NCBI GenBank assembly: GCA_027886185.1
Contig: WOAB01000055.1
Span: forward strand, 1,472,501 to 1,536,500
Source of the DNA: Rheum nobile
Taxonomy: Eukaryota > Streptophyta > Magnoliopsida > Caryophyllales > Polygonaceae
Direction of reading: 5' to 3'
DNA: 64,000 nt
The notes under the pieces are model-generated. The model was not told where the DNA came from, did not search any database, and saw only the letters and a program-made list of their open reading frames with translations. How positions within the stretch are numbered: position 1 is the first letter of the stretch; the number at the start of each line of letters is the position of its first letter. The position numbers and the translations under genes were made by a program. Shown here in pieces: positions 11,678 through 23,625 of this stretch.

Positions 11678-12560
11678 AATTCCCCCATACTTAGACCTTT
11701 ACTCGTCCCGAGTAAGCTAAAGAAAAGCTCACCCTCTCAATCAATACCAAGGACTCAGGAAGTACAAGAAAACGTGACTCCAACAACTACAACACATCAA
11801 CAATACGCCCAAAACAACCAAAACAAGTGATGCAAGAACAATCTAACCTAACTCCCGTCTATCTCCTTATCGCTCCATGAGTGGCCTACCCGACAATCCT
11901 TCTATGTCACCCTTCTTATGACGCCTCGCCGAAAGATAAGAGAAATCCTAAAATCACTCTTCTTCTTTTTCACTCATTTTGCCAAGGCGCCCTTTCGGGT
12001 TTTCACCAAGCACTCATTGCATTTTCCAATAGACGTTCTCACATAAGCTCGCATCACTCTAGTCCAATTTTTCCCTGGTCTAATACCAGCCGGACTACCT
12101 GCTTTATACCTGAACCACCCTTTCGGGTTTTCAGTCCATCCCAGGATTTTGATTTCCTTTTTACTTCTTTTTGGCTTTTTTTTTTCGAAAACAGAATCAA
12201 CACTGCAGAAAATGAATGCAGAAATAAAGCTATGTACACTAGCTAGCAAGAATAGCAAGTCTATATCCCTCCCCCATACTTAAACCGAACATTGTCCTCA
12301 ATGTGAAAAGAGAACGTCAAATGATAGGGGAAGAGAGAAATAAACTCACTGTGGACCGAAAGGTGGTGGTGGGTACATCCCAAAGTAGTCATGCAGATGA
12401 GTGTCTATAGTTTACAGACGCTCATCTATCTCATCGTAAAGTTGGGTCTGCCAAGTTTGCAGACCGGTCTCTACTCTGGAAGTCCACTGATCATGGAGCG
12501 TAGAGAAGTTATCCCATCTAGCGTACATCTCCTGCCATGGTGCGACAGGTCCGTACACAG
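11678..12560 (-). other. 3' non-coding body of the Athila/Ogre-type element
   Basis: Starts with the polypurine tract at 11678-11689. It contains the phrases CCCCATACTTAGAC (near 11683) and CCCCATACTTAAACC (near 12270), which recur in 3' untranslated parts of such elements. I see no coding region. It is cut at about 12561 by an LTR fragment of the first gypsy family. Confidence 0.5.
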
Positions 12561-12934
12561 ATTGCCTACGGCGGGCGAATTACGGCGGGCGCCGTACTGC
12601 ACGGCGGTCGCCTCCACTAGGCCTGCCGCCCAGCTAGGAAGACGACCACGCCAGTCCTCGAGCCTGGCGACGGCGGGCGCCGCCCTTGGCTTTGCCGCCT
12701 CCTCAGCTCTTAGACGAAAACGATATTAACCCGGGATAAAATTATCGTACGCGAACGAGTATTAAAATCCAAAGCACGTCGTCTGTATTTTATTTCTCTG
12801 AGAAAAATATTACAGATACAGAGAGCATTACCGAACGTCTTAAACTCTCTGAATTAAATCCGACGTATATAACGGGTACTCGGGAAAAATCCCGGAACTC
12901 CAGAAATAGCTTACAAAAAATACGGGGTATCACA
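12561..12934 (-). repeat. Truncated LTR (U3 end) of the first gypsy family
   Basis: About 374 bp nearly identical to 1283-1656, including the CGGCGGGCGCCG motifs, and ending with the same GGGGTATCACA boundary at 12934. Only the outer end of the LTR is present. It abuts the copia gag sequence directly, so it marks a third insertion or a deletion junction of this family. Confidence 0.8.
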
Positions 12935-13068
12935 TCAAGGACATCCTCTTAGCCCTCAGACCTGAGAATGATTCTCAGATTCCTTTCCCAATCAAGGAAA
13001 TTATTGTCGTTCAATCGGTTTTTCTCAACAATTGAGCGGAGAGTGAATTTGAGGTGTTCAGAAGACAT
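12935..13068 (-). pseudogene. Ty1/copia gag N-terminus, truncated
   Basis: From an ATG at 13068 the minus strand encodes MSSEHLKF, then NRLNDNNFLDWERNLRIIL, the hallmark N-terminus of plant copia gag (normally KLNGTNF..W). A stop follows at the SEG position, a few more gag-like codons remain (EDVLD), and then the gypsy LTR fragment cuts the frame at 12934. The upstream leader, PBS and LTR of the same element lie to the right. Confidence 0.75.
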
Positions 13069-15060
13069 AATAACTACAAAACGGAATAAAACATGCAGAT
13101 AAATTATGCTTGACATGCAAGAACTTAACATTTAGACCAGCTATAAACAGTAAGTTATTACACATTCTACTCAAATATATTGTCCCTTGTGAGTAAAATG
13201 ATTCCAAGATCCTATCTTAGATGAAACTCGAGCGTACTAAGGCACTTCCCCAAGTCTCATGTAATCAAGGTAAGTAAACCCGTTACTAATTATAACACCT
13301 TATAATTCTTGGTTGATGGTCACATCTTATGTAAGACTCATCCTTATGCCTCAAGATCCAAAACTGAGCCTTTTGGTCTCTTGTTGAGTGTAACCATACC
13401 AAGGCAGTATGCCCCTATTAGACATACCCACACTATCCCAAGTTCAAGGAAGGACACCTCGCTAGGGCGAAAACTATCCAACGAATCCCAAGGGCCTCAT
13501 GGTTATGATATGGAAAGGCATGATCTCAATATTCTGTTAAGGGACTTAAACATGCAATGGTTGTTTATTTACTAGTGAACAAAATAGCATAAACAAACAA
13601 GCAAGCATGCAAAGTGAGAAATAAAGCATTCAAGTAATGCAGTAATTAAATGTGATCCTAGTATGGCCCCTAAAAACCAAAATTAAAGATCTAATCTTCA
13701 TGGCTCTTGTTACTCTTGGATCTCCATCCTTAGTATCCTCCATGGATCTTCATCCTTTGGTCTTCTTAGGATCTTCTTCTTCTTGTCTTACATATAATTG
13801 AAATAAACTCTCTTGCAGAAATTTAAATTACAAAAATACATAACGATACGCAGATCGTGTACAAGAAAAACATAACGGTACGCAGACCGTATTTATCTAT
13901 CCTAATGTGGGCCATACTAGTCACCTCATGCAAGCAATAATATCATAATATTATAACACATACATGCAATAATAATATCAAATATTATCAATAATATTAA
14001 TCTAATTAATAGTAATAACCAATTTAACTAATTTAAATAAAACCATATTAAATTAAATAAATCATCTCATGACATAAATAATTTAATATCAAATTCTTAA
14101 TTCAAATTAAAAAAAAAATATATAGAATTAATCATAATTAATCAGTAAAATGCATTATTGGATAATATATGCATAAACAAGATAAGATATCAAATATCCT
14201 TATCTAAATCTAGTGGGAATATATCCTAACAACTTTTAGGAAATTATATAATTTAGATGATATCAAATATTATCTAATTAAGTAAATAAGATCTTATCTT
14301 ATAATTTAGGAAATTATCCTAAACCGCCAAATTTATCCAACTGGACCGAGTCGCGCCCGAGTCAAGCCCGGACCAACCCGCTCCCACCGAACCACGCAGC
14401 CCCTGCAGGCCGACCCGACGGACCAACATCAACGAACAATTCTGCTATTGATCCAAATTGAACGTACACCTCAAATTGAGTTTGATATCTCCTGTACGTA
14501 CACCTCAAATCGAATTTGATATTTCCTGTACGTACACCTCAAAATCTCAAATTGAATTTGATATCTCCTGTACGTACACCTCAAATCGAATTTGATATCT
14601 CCTATACGTACACCTCAAATTGAACGACAAATACGTACAGGTTGGTCCGACAAATACGTACAGTGGTTAAAAGAATCGTTCTCAGGTAGATCAAAATCAG
14701 CCACCGTGAATGTTTGTTAACGAACAGTTCGTTAAAAAAATCACAATTTTAACAAAAAAACAGAATTTGGGTAGTTGATTCATCTTATGAAAATCAAAAT
14801 CGCCATCTAATGATTTAAACATGTCAAAAATCATATCTCTTGCATAATTAAATCACATGAATCAGATATGGGTAAAACAATTTTACATGCATATGTTCAT
14901 AAAATTCTTCAACTTTACTAATCCAATCAATTAAAATCAGAATTTTAGTCATGCAAATTAACCTATATATCAATTTTCCACTTAATTTGAACCAAGACAA
15001 GCATGAACATGCATCAAAATTTAAAACTTTAAACTTGATCTAATCAATTTATGCAAGAGG
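13069..15060 (-). other. Long leader of the copia element
   Basis: About 2 kb between the copia gag start and its PBS, without coding potential. It is AT-rich around 13900-14330 and holds a short tandem repeat array at 14463-14626. The length is large for a copia leader, so part may be a later insertion. I found no second pair of terminal repeats. Confidence 0.5.
14463..14626. repeat. 34-bp tandem repeat array
   Basis: Just over four units beginning CGTACACCTCAAAT and containing a TTTGATATCTCC core. Most are 34 bp; the third unit is 42 bp because of an 8-bp internal insertion. The last unit is partial and degrades into a CGTACAG-containing stretch. Confidence 0.8.
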
Positions 15061-15072
15061 CAACTGATACCA
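15061..15072 (-). other. Primer binding site of the copia element
   Basis: The minus strand reads TGGTATCAGTTG. The first nine bases match the tRNA-iMet complement. It lies one base inside the LTR end at 15074. Confidence 0.7.
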
Positions 15073-15073
15073 C

Positions 15074-15762
15074 TGTTGGGATTTTAGATGCGTAAAGCGG
15101 AATTTCAGGAAACGTTTTCCTAACATCTAACCAAGGATCTCATGCATAAACCAAACAGATCATAGATAGGAAGAATCAAATACATTTTGATGCGTGTTTC
15201 AATCTGTTGGAATGGAGAAAATAGAGCCTCACGTGTGACTCCTCTATTTGGTCCACCCGAGCTAGGATCTGGATCGCCTGGGACTCGGTTGCTAGAGCGA
15301 GGAACGAAGGCGAACGAAGAGAGAGACAGGGAGAAGGAGGCAACCGTACTTCTTCAAGTGAATTAGGGTTATGGGCTTTTCCTAAAAGCCCTCCTTTTAT
15401 ATTGTCATGTGTAGATATCTTATTTCCTAAATAAATATTTCTTTTATTATTAATAATAACACTTTATTATTAACAAGCCTTATCTCCCAAGTTATATCTT
15501 ATATAACTTTATATTATATACTTTATATAATATGTCTCCCAACAACCTGATCCAGTCTAAACTCTAAGGGTGTGACCTTGTAGGACCCGGTAATAATAAC
15601 AATAGACTTTATGACATATTTTATAACATATAGTCTATAAATCATAGTTGGCTTCTAGCAAAGAACTATGACTACCTAAAATCACCAGATTAAATATCTC
15701 CATAATTTGTCTCACTTCATAATCAATAATTGCACATTTGATTAAAGGACACAATTCCTTCA
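15074..15762 (-). repeat. Copia 5' LTR
   Basis: A 689-bp segment with element-sense ends TGAAGGAATTG (15762) and AATCCCAACA (15074), next to the PBS. The boundary at 15762 is inferred from the TG/CA rule, because no second LTR is in the window for comparison. It lies 13 bp from the first surviving MTR3 exon, so it sits within an intron of that gene fragment. Confidence 0.6.
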
Positions 15763-15775
15763 TTTTCCTCTCTAG

Positions 15776-16460
15776 ATATGGTCCAAGGGAAAGTAAGAAA
15801 ACTATGTACAGTGATGTTGGAAGGCTTAACTGTAGTGTTAGCTATACGGCTTTTGCAACACCATCTCGTGGGCAGGTACAATTGATTAGCCTCATTTTAC
15901 TTATTCTTCTATATTTGATTTATATTGTGTTCGGTATTCGTCTTTTACAATCCATGACTCTTGAATTAGGGTTCAGACCACAAAGAGTATTCATCGATGC
16001 TTCATCAATCATTAGAAGGTGCTATTATGCTAGATTCTTTTCCCAAGACAACTGTGGATGTTTTTGCATTAGTATTGGAATCCGGAGGCAGTAAGTTGAT
16101 TTATTCCCTCTTCCCTGCAAAAGAATTATTCTAAAGGCTCTTTTACCTCTTCGAAGAACATGAATATGATGATTAGCATTTGTTTAGCCGGGTAACTGTC
16201 AAGATTCATTTCTCCCTCCCTTCAGTATACCCCACTGTGTTGCACTTGCATGAGTTACTGCTCTATATAATGTAGTCTTTTGTCTTATTTATGAACAATC
16301 TATGTTGTTAGTCCTATCTTGTGTATATTCCAAATTTCTTTTCTTTCTCTTTTTAGAACATGAGGACAACAATGATTAAATAATGTTTTCCCCTTGAAGC
16401 ATGCAGTCTATTTGCATGATATTGATATGCTTGTTCATGTTTGCAGGTGATCTACATGCC
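15776..16460 (+). pseudogene. MTR3: Exosome subunit MTR3 (RNase PH-like) gene fragment with introns
   Basis: Plus-strand exons at 15776-15875 and 15970-16090, and the start of a third at 16447. They encode YGPRESKK..YSDVGRLNC, then DHKEYSSMLHQSLEGAIML and FPKTTVDVFALVLESGG. This is the middle of the plant exosome core ring subunit MTR3, an RNase PH-fold protein of the RNA exosome. Introns 15876-15969 and 16091-16446 have GT-AG ends and keep frame (33 codons, then 40 codons plus one base). In the third exon the match stops after GGSDL and the frame diverges. Upstream exons are missing; a copia LTR lies in the preceding intron. Introns rule out a processed copy, so it is a segmental or transposon-captured fragment. 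Confidence 0.75.
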
Positions 16461-16857
16461 TTCTCAAATGTTAATGGGTTGATTTGGCTTGATTCTGATG
16501 GTTTTAGTTTTGTAATGTGTCTATTATATCTGAAATTTGAGATAGACGAACCAAATTCATTCGGATTTGAAACATTTTCATAGGGAAAAGAAGTCAATAA
16601 TAAGTCTTGAATTTTGAGTAATGTTTGATGTCTGTTAGAGTGTAGTCCTTTTGGAAGAATGAAAAGAATTAAAATAAAAATAGCTGCCACTATCCCTTTC
16701 TACTTCAAACACTCACGCAGATCAAAATTGCATTTTTAACGTTAAAATTTTCATTAACTTTTTCATGACCCTTCTCTCTCTATTCTCACATACAGATAAA
16801 AAATTGTCATATACTTTGACTTATTGCAACCCTTTGCATGACACACATATAAGGTAT
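16461..16857. other. No gene recognised
   Basis: AT-rich sequence between the MTR3 fragment and the Tat element. I see no exon, repeat pair or RNA gene. It ends with GGTAT, the left copy of the Tat target-site duplication. Confidence 0.5.
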
Positions 16858-17535
16858 TGTGGGGGGGCAGATCTCTCCTTCACGAATATAATCATACGCG
16901 GAGGAAGAGCCAACTACCAGAATTCTGTTATGGAGAGAGATTGCATCTGACAGGAAGGAAGCTTCCCAAAAACGGTTGCACGATCTCCAATTAGGCCGTG
17001 ACACCTGGTGGTTTCCTACTGGATGATGCTCTCTATAAATACCCATATGAGTCTTGAGCTGAGGGGGGCAGGTTTTGAGAGCATTAAAGAAGGAGAGAAC
17101 TCTAATCCTTCTCAGGGCTCTAGTCTGAGGGGGTTCTTACTTGTTCTTCAGAGAATACTCGGTTCCCTGGGTTTTCGGAGTTGGACCTCATTACCTCTCT
17201 TTCTCTTTTCTCTTCATCTCTCAAACACACTTTTCTTGGGAATAATACTGACTTGAGCGTCGGAGGGTGTTCTCCCGGAGAAGCTTTCTCCGGGTTTTCA
17301 GGTCATCATCGGAGTGCGAGACGAGGAAGGAACCAGATCTTGGGATCAGACGAAGTAACGCAGAAGCTTGACCAGGAAGAGATAAATTCCCAAGCAGTCC
17401 TACGCCGACTCACGAGGGATAAACAGGAGGAAAAGCAGCTAAGGACCTCCCACAACCAAACAAATCGTATTACACCCGAACTGGAGTTGTGTTGATCTCC
17501 AGCCTCTTTGCGGACCGTTGAATCGGGTTTCAACA
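16858..17535 (+). repeat. 5' LTR of the Tat element
   Basis: Starts TGTGGGGGGGCAG and ends GGTTTCAACA. It contains a candidate TATA box CTCTATAAATAC near 17031-17042. It matches 28658-29334 with about nine substitutions and one extra G near the start. Confidence 0.92.
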
Positions 17536-17536
17536 C

Positions 17537-17553
17537 TGGCGCCGACCGTGGGG
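17537..17553 (+). other. Primer binding site of the Tat element
   Basis: Reads TGGCGCCGACCGTGGGG, one base inside the LTR. TGGCGCC is the usual first part of plant Athila/Tat primer sites. The rest does not match tRNA-Asp well and I cannot name the tRNA with certainty. Confidence 0.7.
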
Positions 17554-17593
17554 AGGTCTTCACGCGGCTAAGTCAAACACAAACCATTTCACC

Positions 17594-19020
17594 ATGGATG
17601 GGAGCCAGACAATCGAGATCGGGAGAGAAACTTCGCCGCAAGAAACGTTAGAAAGAGATACGCGCGAGATTAGGGTAAACGAGGAAGAGTGGGAGCAATT
17701 CCGCCTGTTCCATCAATGGCAGAAAAAGGGTCGGGGACCCCGCGCGGAAGAACTAGCAACACCACAACATCAAGCAACACGGTTCCTTCCCGAGTCGTAT
17801 TTTCCGGTACATTCTCACGGAGAGTGGGAGGGACGTCATATGGGAGACCGCACTTCAGTTGTCCGCGAAAGTATGCAATATTCTCCATGGAGGGAAATGT
17901 ACGGAGCGAGGCACCCGGAATATGAGCCACAGTACCACCCGGGATATGCAGTTCTGGAAGTGCCGTTAGAGTTATTCGGTTCAACGGCCTTCGCGGACCA
18001 TATAGTGCTAGCCCCACCTCTGGCAGACTTCAAAATCCCTACGTTCAAAGAATACACGGGAGACGAAGACCCCAGAGATCATTTATCCAGATATCAGTAC
18101 CTTATGCTTGCAAGCAAGGCAGATGAGGCGACGATGTGCAAGTGTTTTCCCAACACCCTGTCAGGGCCGGCTTTGACGTGGATGATCAGTCTGCCAGCGA
18201 AGAGCATTGGGGGTTTCCAGGAGTTGGTGGACTCCTTCATGGCCCATTTCGGATGTTCCCAGAAAAGGAGGTTGAGCATGCAAGAGGTGCTAAACGTAAG
18301 GCAGAAGGAAGGAGAGTCCCTCGCGTAATTTGTCAAAAGGTTCACCACAGAGGCTGTTCAGGCCCACGATTTCGACGAAAAGGTGGCGCGCATGGCCTTC
18401 ATCCAAGGGCTCAAAAATGGAACATTCAAGCTAAGTGTCTACAAGAAGCCACCTGCCTCGTATACTAAACTTCTGGAGAAGGCAAACCAACACATAGTAG
18501 CAGAAGAGCTGGCCCACGGGGGTGGAGTCACAGTTAACCCGTCTGCAAGTAGCGGAAGAAGGAGCGAACCGGCAAGGAGAGATACGGGCTTATGGGAGCC
18601 GCGCAGGCATCAGACGGGGGAGCGAGGAAAGGCGCCTGAAAAGCCCCTAAGCGCCGTCGAAATGAATCACCGAGAGCAGACCCCCTCCTATGCTCAGAGA
18701 GCTCCCACTCCGTGAATAAATAGGCCACCTCCTCAAGCTAGACCGGGGAGAAAGTTCTGTATCTACCACCAATCCACCGCGCATGACGAGCGAGAATGCC
18801 AACGACATAGTCCTCCATGAGCAAGAACCACGTCTCATACGAGGCCAGCCCCGCCAAGGCAGGCGCCCAAGTGTCCAGCACCCTACCCACCTGTTGAGCA
18901 GAACTTCCCACGCCCAGATGGACAGGTAGGGACTATCTCCGGAGGACATACACCAAAGGGACCCAGCAAACGGGAGATGAGAAGGATAGCCAACGATCCA
19001 CCCCCAATCGGGAAACCCGT
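17594..19020 (+). pseudogene. gag: Tat gag, interrupted by stops
   Basis: One frame from MDGSQT (17594) to the solo LTR at 19021. The gag domain lies at about residues 150-260 (IPTFKEYTGDEDPRDHL, GPALTWMISL, FMAHFG), followed past a TAA at 18326 by FVKRF and a LLEKANQHI segment. Two further stops are at 18713 and 18818. A zinc-binding-like segment KFCIYHQSTAHDEREC resembles the CxxH..H..C motif of Tat gag proteins. The frame then reaches ISGGHTPKG, the usual bridge to protease. Three stops make it non-functional. Confidence 0.85.
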
Positions 19021-19771
19021 TGTTGGGGTCGGAAAATCGACCATTCGTCCAATGGGCATCGACTGTTTGACGCAATCGGTCGGACGCATCAGACCTGTCG
19101 GACGCATCAGACCTGTCGGACGCATCAGACCCGTCAGACGTGAGCCATGCAACTGTCGCCTGATTCCTAGACGCAACGGACCAGCGGGATTTTCTCCTTT
19201 ATTACTCCGAGATCTCCAACGGTTGTATGCATTATTTCAGCCATCAAGGAGGGAATCAACCATCTTTAAGAGAGGATCAAGGCTTATTAAGAGGAGATCA
19301 AGCGTAATTAATGCAGAATCAAGGAGAGATTAAGAGCATTTAAGGAGAATTCAAGTGCCATTAAGAAGGAGATCAAATCCTATTCAAGGGAGATTAATGC
19401 GGGAGATTCCTTCTCCTTAGCTATATATACAAAGCTCCTTAGCTATTCTAAAGGGATCCAATCCCACCCAAAAAGCCTTGTAATACATCTACTTTTCTCC
19501 ATTTCGCGTAATTGGAAGAACTTGTAAGCATCCTCATACGATCGGAAGCTCTCACGCTTCGAACAGTGTTCTTATCTATTTAATGAAGATAAGTCTTTCT
19601 TATCTCGATTTACATTATATTCTACTACATTTTATGCTATTTTACTCTTTAAGTTTCATATATTCAATCTTGTCATTATCGTCGCCTTGACTCAACAAAC
19701 TAGTCGTCGTTACTATTTTTATTCGATTCTCATGTCTAACGTTTGATCGATATGGATTTTTGCTATTTTAC
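19021..19771. repeat. Solo LTR nested in the Tat gag-pol junction
   Basis: A 751-bp segment starting TGTTGGGGTCGG. It is flanked by CCCGT on both sides (19016-19020 and 19772-19776), as expected for a 5-bp target duplication. Removing it brings the gag-side and protease-side sequences together. It carries a TATA-like TATATATACAA near 19421 and three 18-bp repeats near 19078-19138. Its right end reads TTTTAC rather than the usual CA, so the exact end is uncertain by a few bases. Confidence 0.65.
19078..19138 (+). repeat. Three 18-bp tandem repeats in the solo LTR
   Basis: The unit GTCGGACGCATCAGACCT occurs three times head to tail; the last copy ends CCC instead of CCT. It lies in the upstream part of the nested solo LTR. 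Confidence 0.8.
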
Positions 19772-19823
19772 CCCGTCTAAGGCGATTTAGGTTATCCGAT
19801 CTTTTCTCCCCAAAACACCCGTC

Positions 19824-22800
19824 ATGAGCATTTCGGATTCTACGCGAGGGGAACAGAAGATGACTTTCGACCCAGAAGACTTGGCAGACTCTTGCATACC
19901 GAATACCGATCCGCTGGTACTCCACGTACAGATGGGAACAAAAATCGTCAAAAGGGTAATGGTGGACACAAGAAGCTCAGCCAACATACTGCATTGGGAA
20001 GCCTTCCAGAGAATGGGTCTCGACCCGACAAGTTTAATGCCCACAGATTGCACGCTGGTCGGATTCGCGGGGGAACGAGTAAAACCCATTGGGGTGATAA
20101 CCCTCGATCTGATACTTGGGGAAGAAGGTGGTCCGCGTAGGTCTGAGAAAGTGGAATTCTTAGTCCTTCAATCTCCATCTGCGTACAATGCCATTTTGGG
20201 AAGAATCTCGCTGTGCAAGTTCCAAGAGGTGGTATCGATCTACCATTTTGCTCTGAAGTTCCCAACTAAGGCGGGCGTTGGAGTGGCCAAGGGGCAGCAC
20301 GCTGAAAGTCGTACCTGTTACCTAGCAGCACTAGAGGGAAAAAGCCTCCCCGTATTAAGTCTCGAACAAGAGTCAAAACAGCTCGCGCAGCACGAACTGG
20401 AAGAGCCAGAGTTAGAGGTCAGGAGCCGTATGGAGGCTACAGTTTCAGAGGGAGAAAAGCAGTCCGTGACCCCGTTCATTTGCAAAGAAGAGCAGTTATA
20501 TGTGGGGAAGGCCATGAAGGCAGTCACATTCGAAAGGATCACGGAGCTGTTGAAAGCCTCGAGGGATGTGTTCGCATGGGCACCCAAAGATCTGAAAGGA
20601 ATACCAGCATCCCTGATAACACACTCGCTGAATACGAATCCAGACATCAGGCCAAAAATACAGAGGAAGAGAAAGCAAGCTGGTGACAGAGCCCAGGGGG
20701 CCAGAGAAGAGGTGGAAAAATTATTGAAGGCCAAATTCATTCGCGAAGTCAAGTATCCTCAGTGGCTCGCGAACGTAGTCATGGTAAGAAAGGCCAACGG
20801 CAAGTGGAGGATGTGCGTCGACTTCACTGATTTGAACAAAGCTTGCCCCAAAGACAGTTATCCGCTACCTTCGATTGACCAGCTAGTAGATTCGACAGCA
20901 AGGCACGAGGCTCTAAGCTTCCTCGACGCATATTCAGGATACAACCAAGTTAAAATGAACCCGGCCGATGAGGAGAAAACCACTTTCATCACGGAACGGG
21001 GAACCTTCTGCTACACAGTCATGCCGTTTGGGCTCAAGAACGCCGGGGCTACATTCCAGAGGTTAATAGATCTGATATTCAGAGAGCAAATCGGTTTATC
21101 CGTGGAGGCCTATGTGGATGACATAGTGGTCAAAAGCAAGAAAGAGTCCGAACATGTCGAAGATCTCCGCGAAGTATTCACCACGCTACGTAAACACGGG
21201 ATGAGTCTCAACCCCGAGAAATGTGTTTTCGGCGTCAAAGCAGGAAAATTCCTTGGCTTCATGATCAGTTCAAGAGGGATAAATGTAAACCCGGATAAGG
21301 TTGAAGCTGTTTTACAGATGGGTCCGCCGCGAAGCGTCAAAGAGGTGCAGAGATTTATCGGATCGATCAACTACCTTGGGCGTTTATGTTCAAGACTTAC
21401 GGAGAAAAGTCTGCCTTTCTTCTCCGTCCTAAGAAACCCCAGAACTTCCAATGGACACCCGAATGCGAGGCAGCGTTCGTAGAGCTCAAAGCACACCTGG
21501 TCAAGCTCCCTACGCTAGCTTCACCCATCCAGTGAGAAGAGTTGCAGTTATACTTAGCCACGGGGTCGAGGGCAATCAGTGTTGTTTTGGTTCGCGAGCA
21601 AGAAAAACCAGTATATTTCGTAAGCAAGGCATTGGGATCAGTTGAGGCCAGATACCCACCCGTGGAGAAGATCGCCTTAGCCCTCATTACTGTTGTGCGG
21701 AAGTTGCGCCCTTATTTTCAAACGCACCCCATCCAAGTCCTATCCGATCTCCCTTTGCGATGCATGTTCGGGAAACCCACCATGTCAGGAAGGCTGACCA
21801 AGTGGATAGTAGAACTATCAGAGTTTGACGTAGAATACCGACCCCGCCCAGCGATCAAAGCGCAATCCCTGGCCAACTTCATAGTAGAAACCAGTTTCCG
21901 AGAAGCCAGACTGAAGAAGCGACTGAGAAAGAACAGTGGGTTCTGTTCGCGGATGGAGCTGTGAACGAAGAAGGAAATGGGGTTGGCATTACCCTCACGT
22001 CGCCCGGAGGGGAGCGATTCGAGTACGCACTGAATCTTGAGTTCGAAGCAACAAACAATGAGGCAGAATATGAGGCACTGCTCGCGGGCTTAGACCTCGC
22101 TTTAGCTAGTGGGGCTCGAAGGGTGATATGCTACAGCGACTCAAAGGTAATGGTGAGGCAGATACAGGGGGAATATGAGGTTCGAACGGGGAATTTGCCC
22201 GCATACCACGCCAGGGCCAAGACACTCATCAACGCCTTGGACCACTTCGAGATACAAGCCATCCCGCGTAGAGAGAACTCTAGAGCCGATGAGCTGGCTA
22301 AACTTGGGTCAAAGGCCAGAACGCACGGGCAGGTATGGGTAGATTCCAGGGCTTCCCGAGCCATCAACGTGGATGTAATGATGCTTGATTCAGAAGAAGG
22401 CGAAAGCGATTGGAGAACTCCCATTTTGCGATACATCACTACAGGATCCACGCCAGAAAATGCTCAAGAGCGAAGAAAGCTACAGATGAGGGCAAGCAGA
22501 TTCTACATCAAAAACGGGGTATTGTATAAACGAGGATACATGGCCACAGGTCTGAAATGCATACCCATCCAAGAGGGGAAAGAGCTGATGATAGAGATTC
22601 ATGGAGGACTGTGCGGAGGGCATATAGGGTGGAGGGCTCTAGTCTACAAAGCGTTACGCGCGGGGTATTTCTGGCCCACTATGAAAAAAGACGCCCTCCA
22701 CACAGCATAGACCTGCGATGCATGCCAAAGGCACGCGCACACGTCACACAGGCCTGGGGTCGAAATGCAAGCTATCAGCACCCCGTGCCCCTTCGCGAAA

Positions 22801-23625
22801 TGGGGAATGTATCTACTAGGGCCCTTCCCCCGAGCACCGGGGCAACTACGATTTATACTCGTCGTGATTGACTATTTCACCAAGTGGGTTGAAGCGGTCC
22901 CCCTAGACACAACGATTGTTGGACGGGTCAAGAAATTCCTTTGGCAAAACATCATCTGCAGATTTGGACTCCCTCAGAGTATTATCACTGACAGGGGTCC
23001 GTAGTTCAACACCGAGAAGCTGATCAACTTCTGTGAGAGTCTGGGCATTAAGCTACAATTCGCATCCGTATCACACCCACAGTGCAACGGTCAGGTAGAG
23101 AACGCAAATCAACGAATGTTGTTTGATCTCAAGAGGAGGCTTACGCGAGCAAAAGGGCGATGGGCAGAGGCCCTTCCACTAGTACTCTGGGCTAACATGA
23201 CTACATCCAAGCGGGGAACATGGGAGACACCCTTCGTGCTGACTTACGGATTCGAAGTTGTCATACCTATAGAACATCTCTTCCCCAACGAAAGACTCCT
23301 GGACTATGACGAAGAAAACAACACCGAGAAAATGCAGCTGGAACTACAATTAGCCGAGGAGATACGAGAGATGGCCGCCATTCGCGAAAGTGAATACAAA
23401 CGCCGTATAGCCACATACTACAACAAAAGGGTGAAAGGACGTAGACTCATAGAAGGCGATCTGGTGCTCCGAAAAACAGAAGGAGGAAAGCTGGACCCAG
23501 CATGGGAAGGTCCTTATATAGTCGCACGTGAAGTAGCACCCGGAGCATACCGCCTCAAAGACCACGCGGGGAACATGGTTCCAAACTCATGGAACATCAT
23601 GAGGCTCCGCAAATACTACCCATGA
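19824..23625 (+). pseudogene. pol: Tat pol: protease, RT, RNase H, aRNase H, integrase
   Basis: Domains in order. Protease VMVDTRSSANIL near 19959, with Arg replacing the Gly of the catalytic DTG. Reverse transcriptase 20690-21400 with WRMCVDFTDLNKACPKD, VMPFGLKNAGATF and the catalytic AYVDDIVVKS near 21108. RNase H 21540-21900. A second archaeal-type RNase H 21950-22320 (FADGAVNEEG, NNEAEYEALLAGL, YSDSKVM). Integrase 22470-23625 with HHCC (HGGLCGGH, CDACQ) and D-D-E positions (VVIDYFTKW, ITDRGP, GQVENANQRM). Defects are a frameshift near 21430, TGA near 21532, TAG at 22708 and TAG near 23002. The dual RNase H is the Tat signature. Confidence 0.9.
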
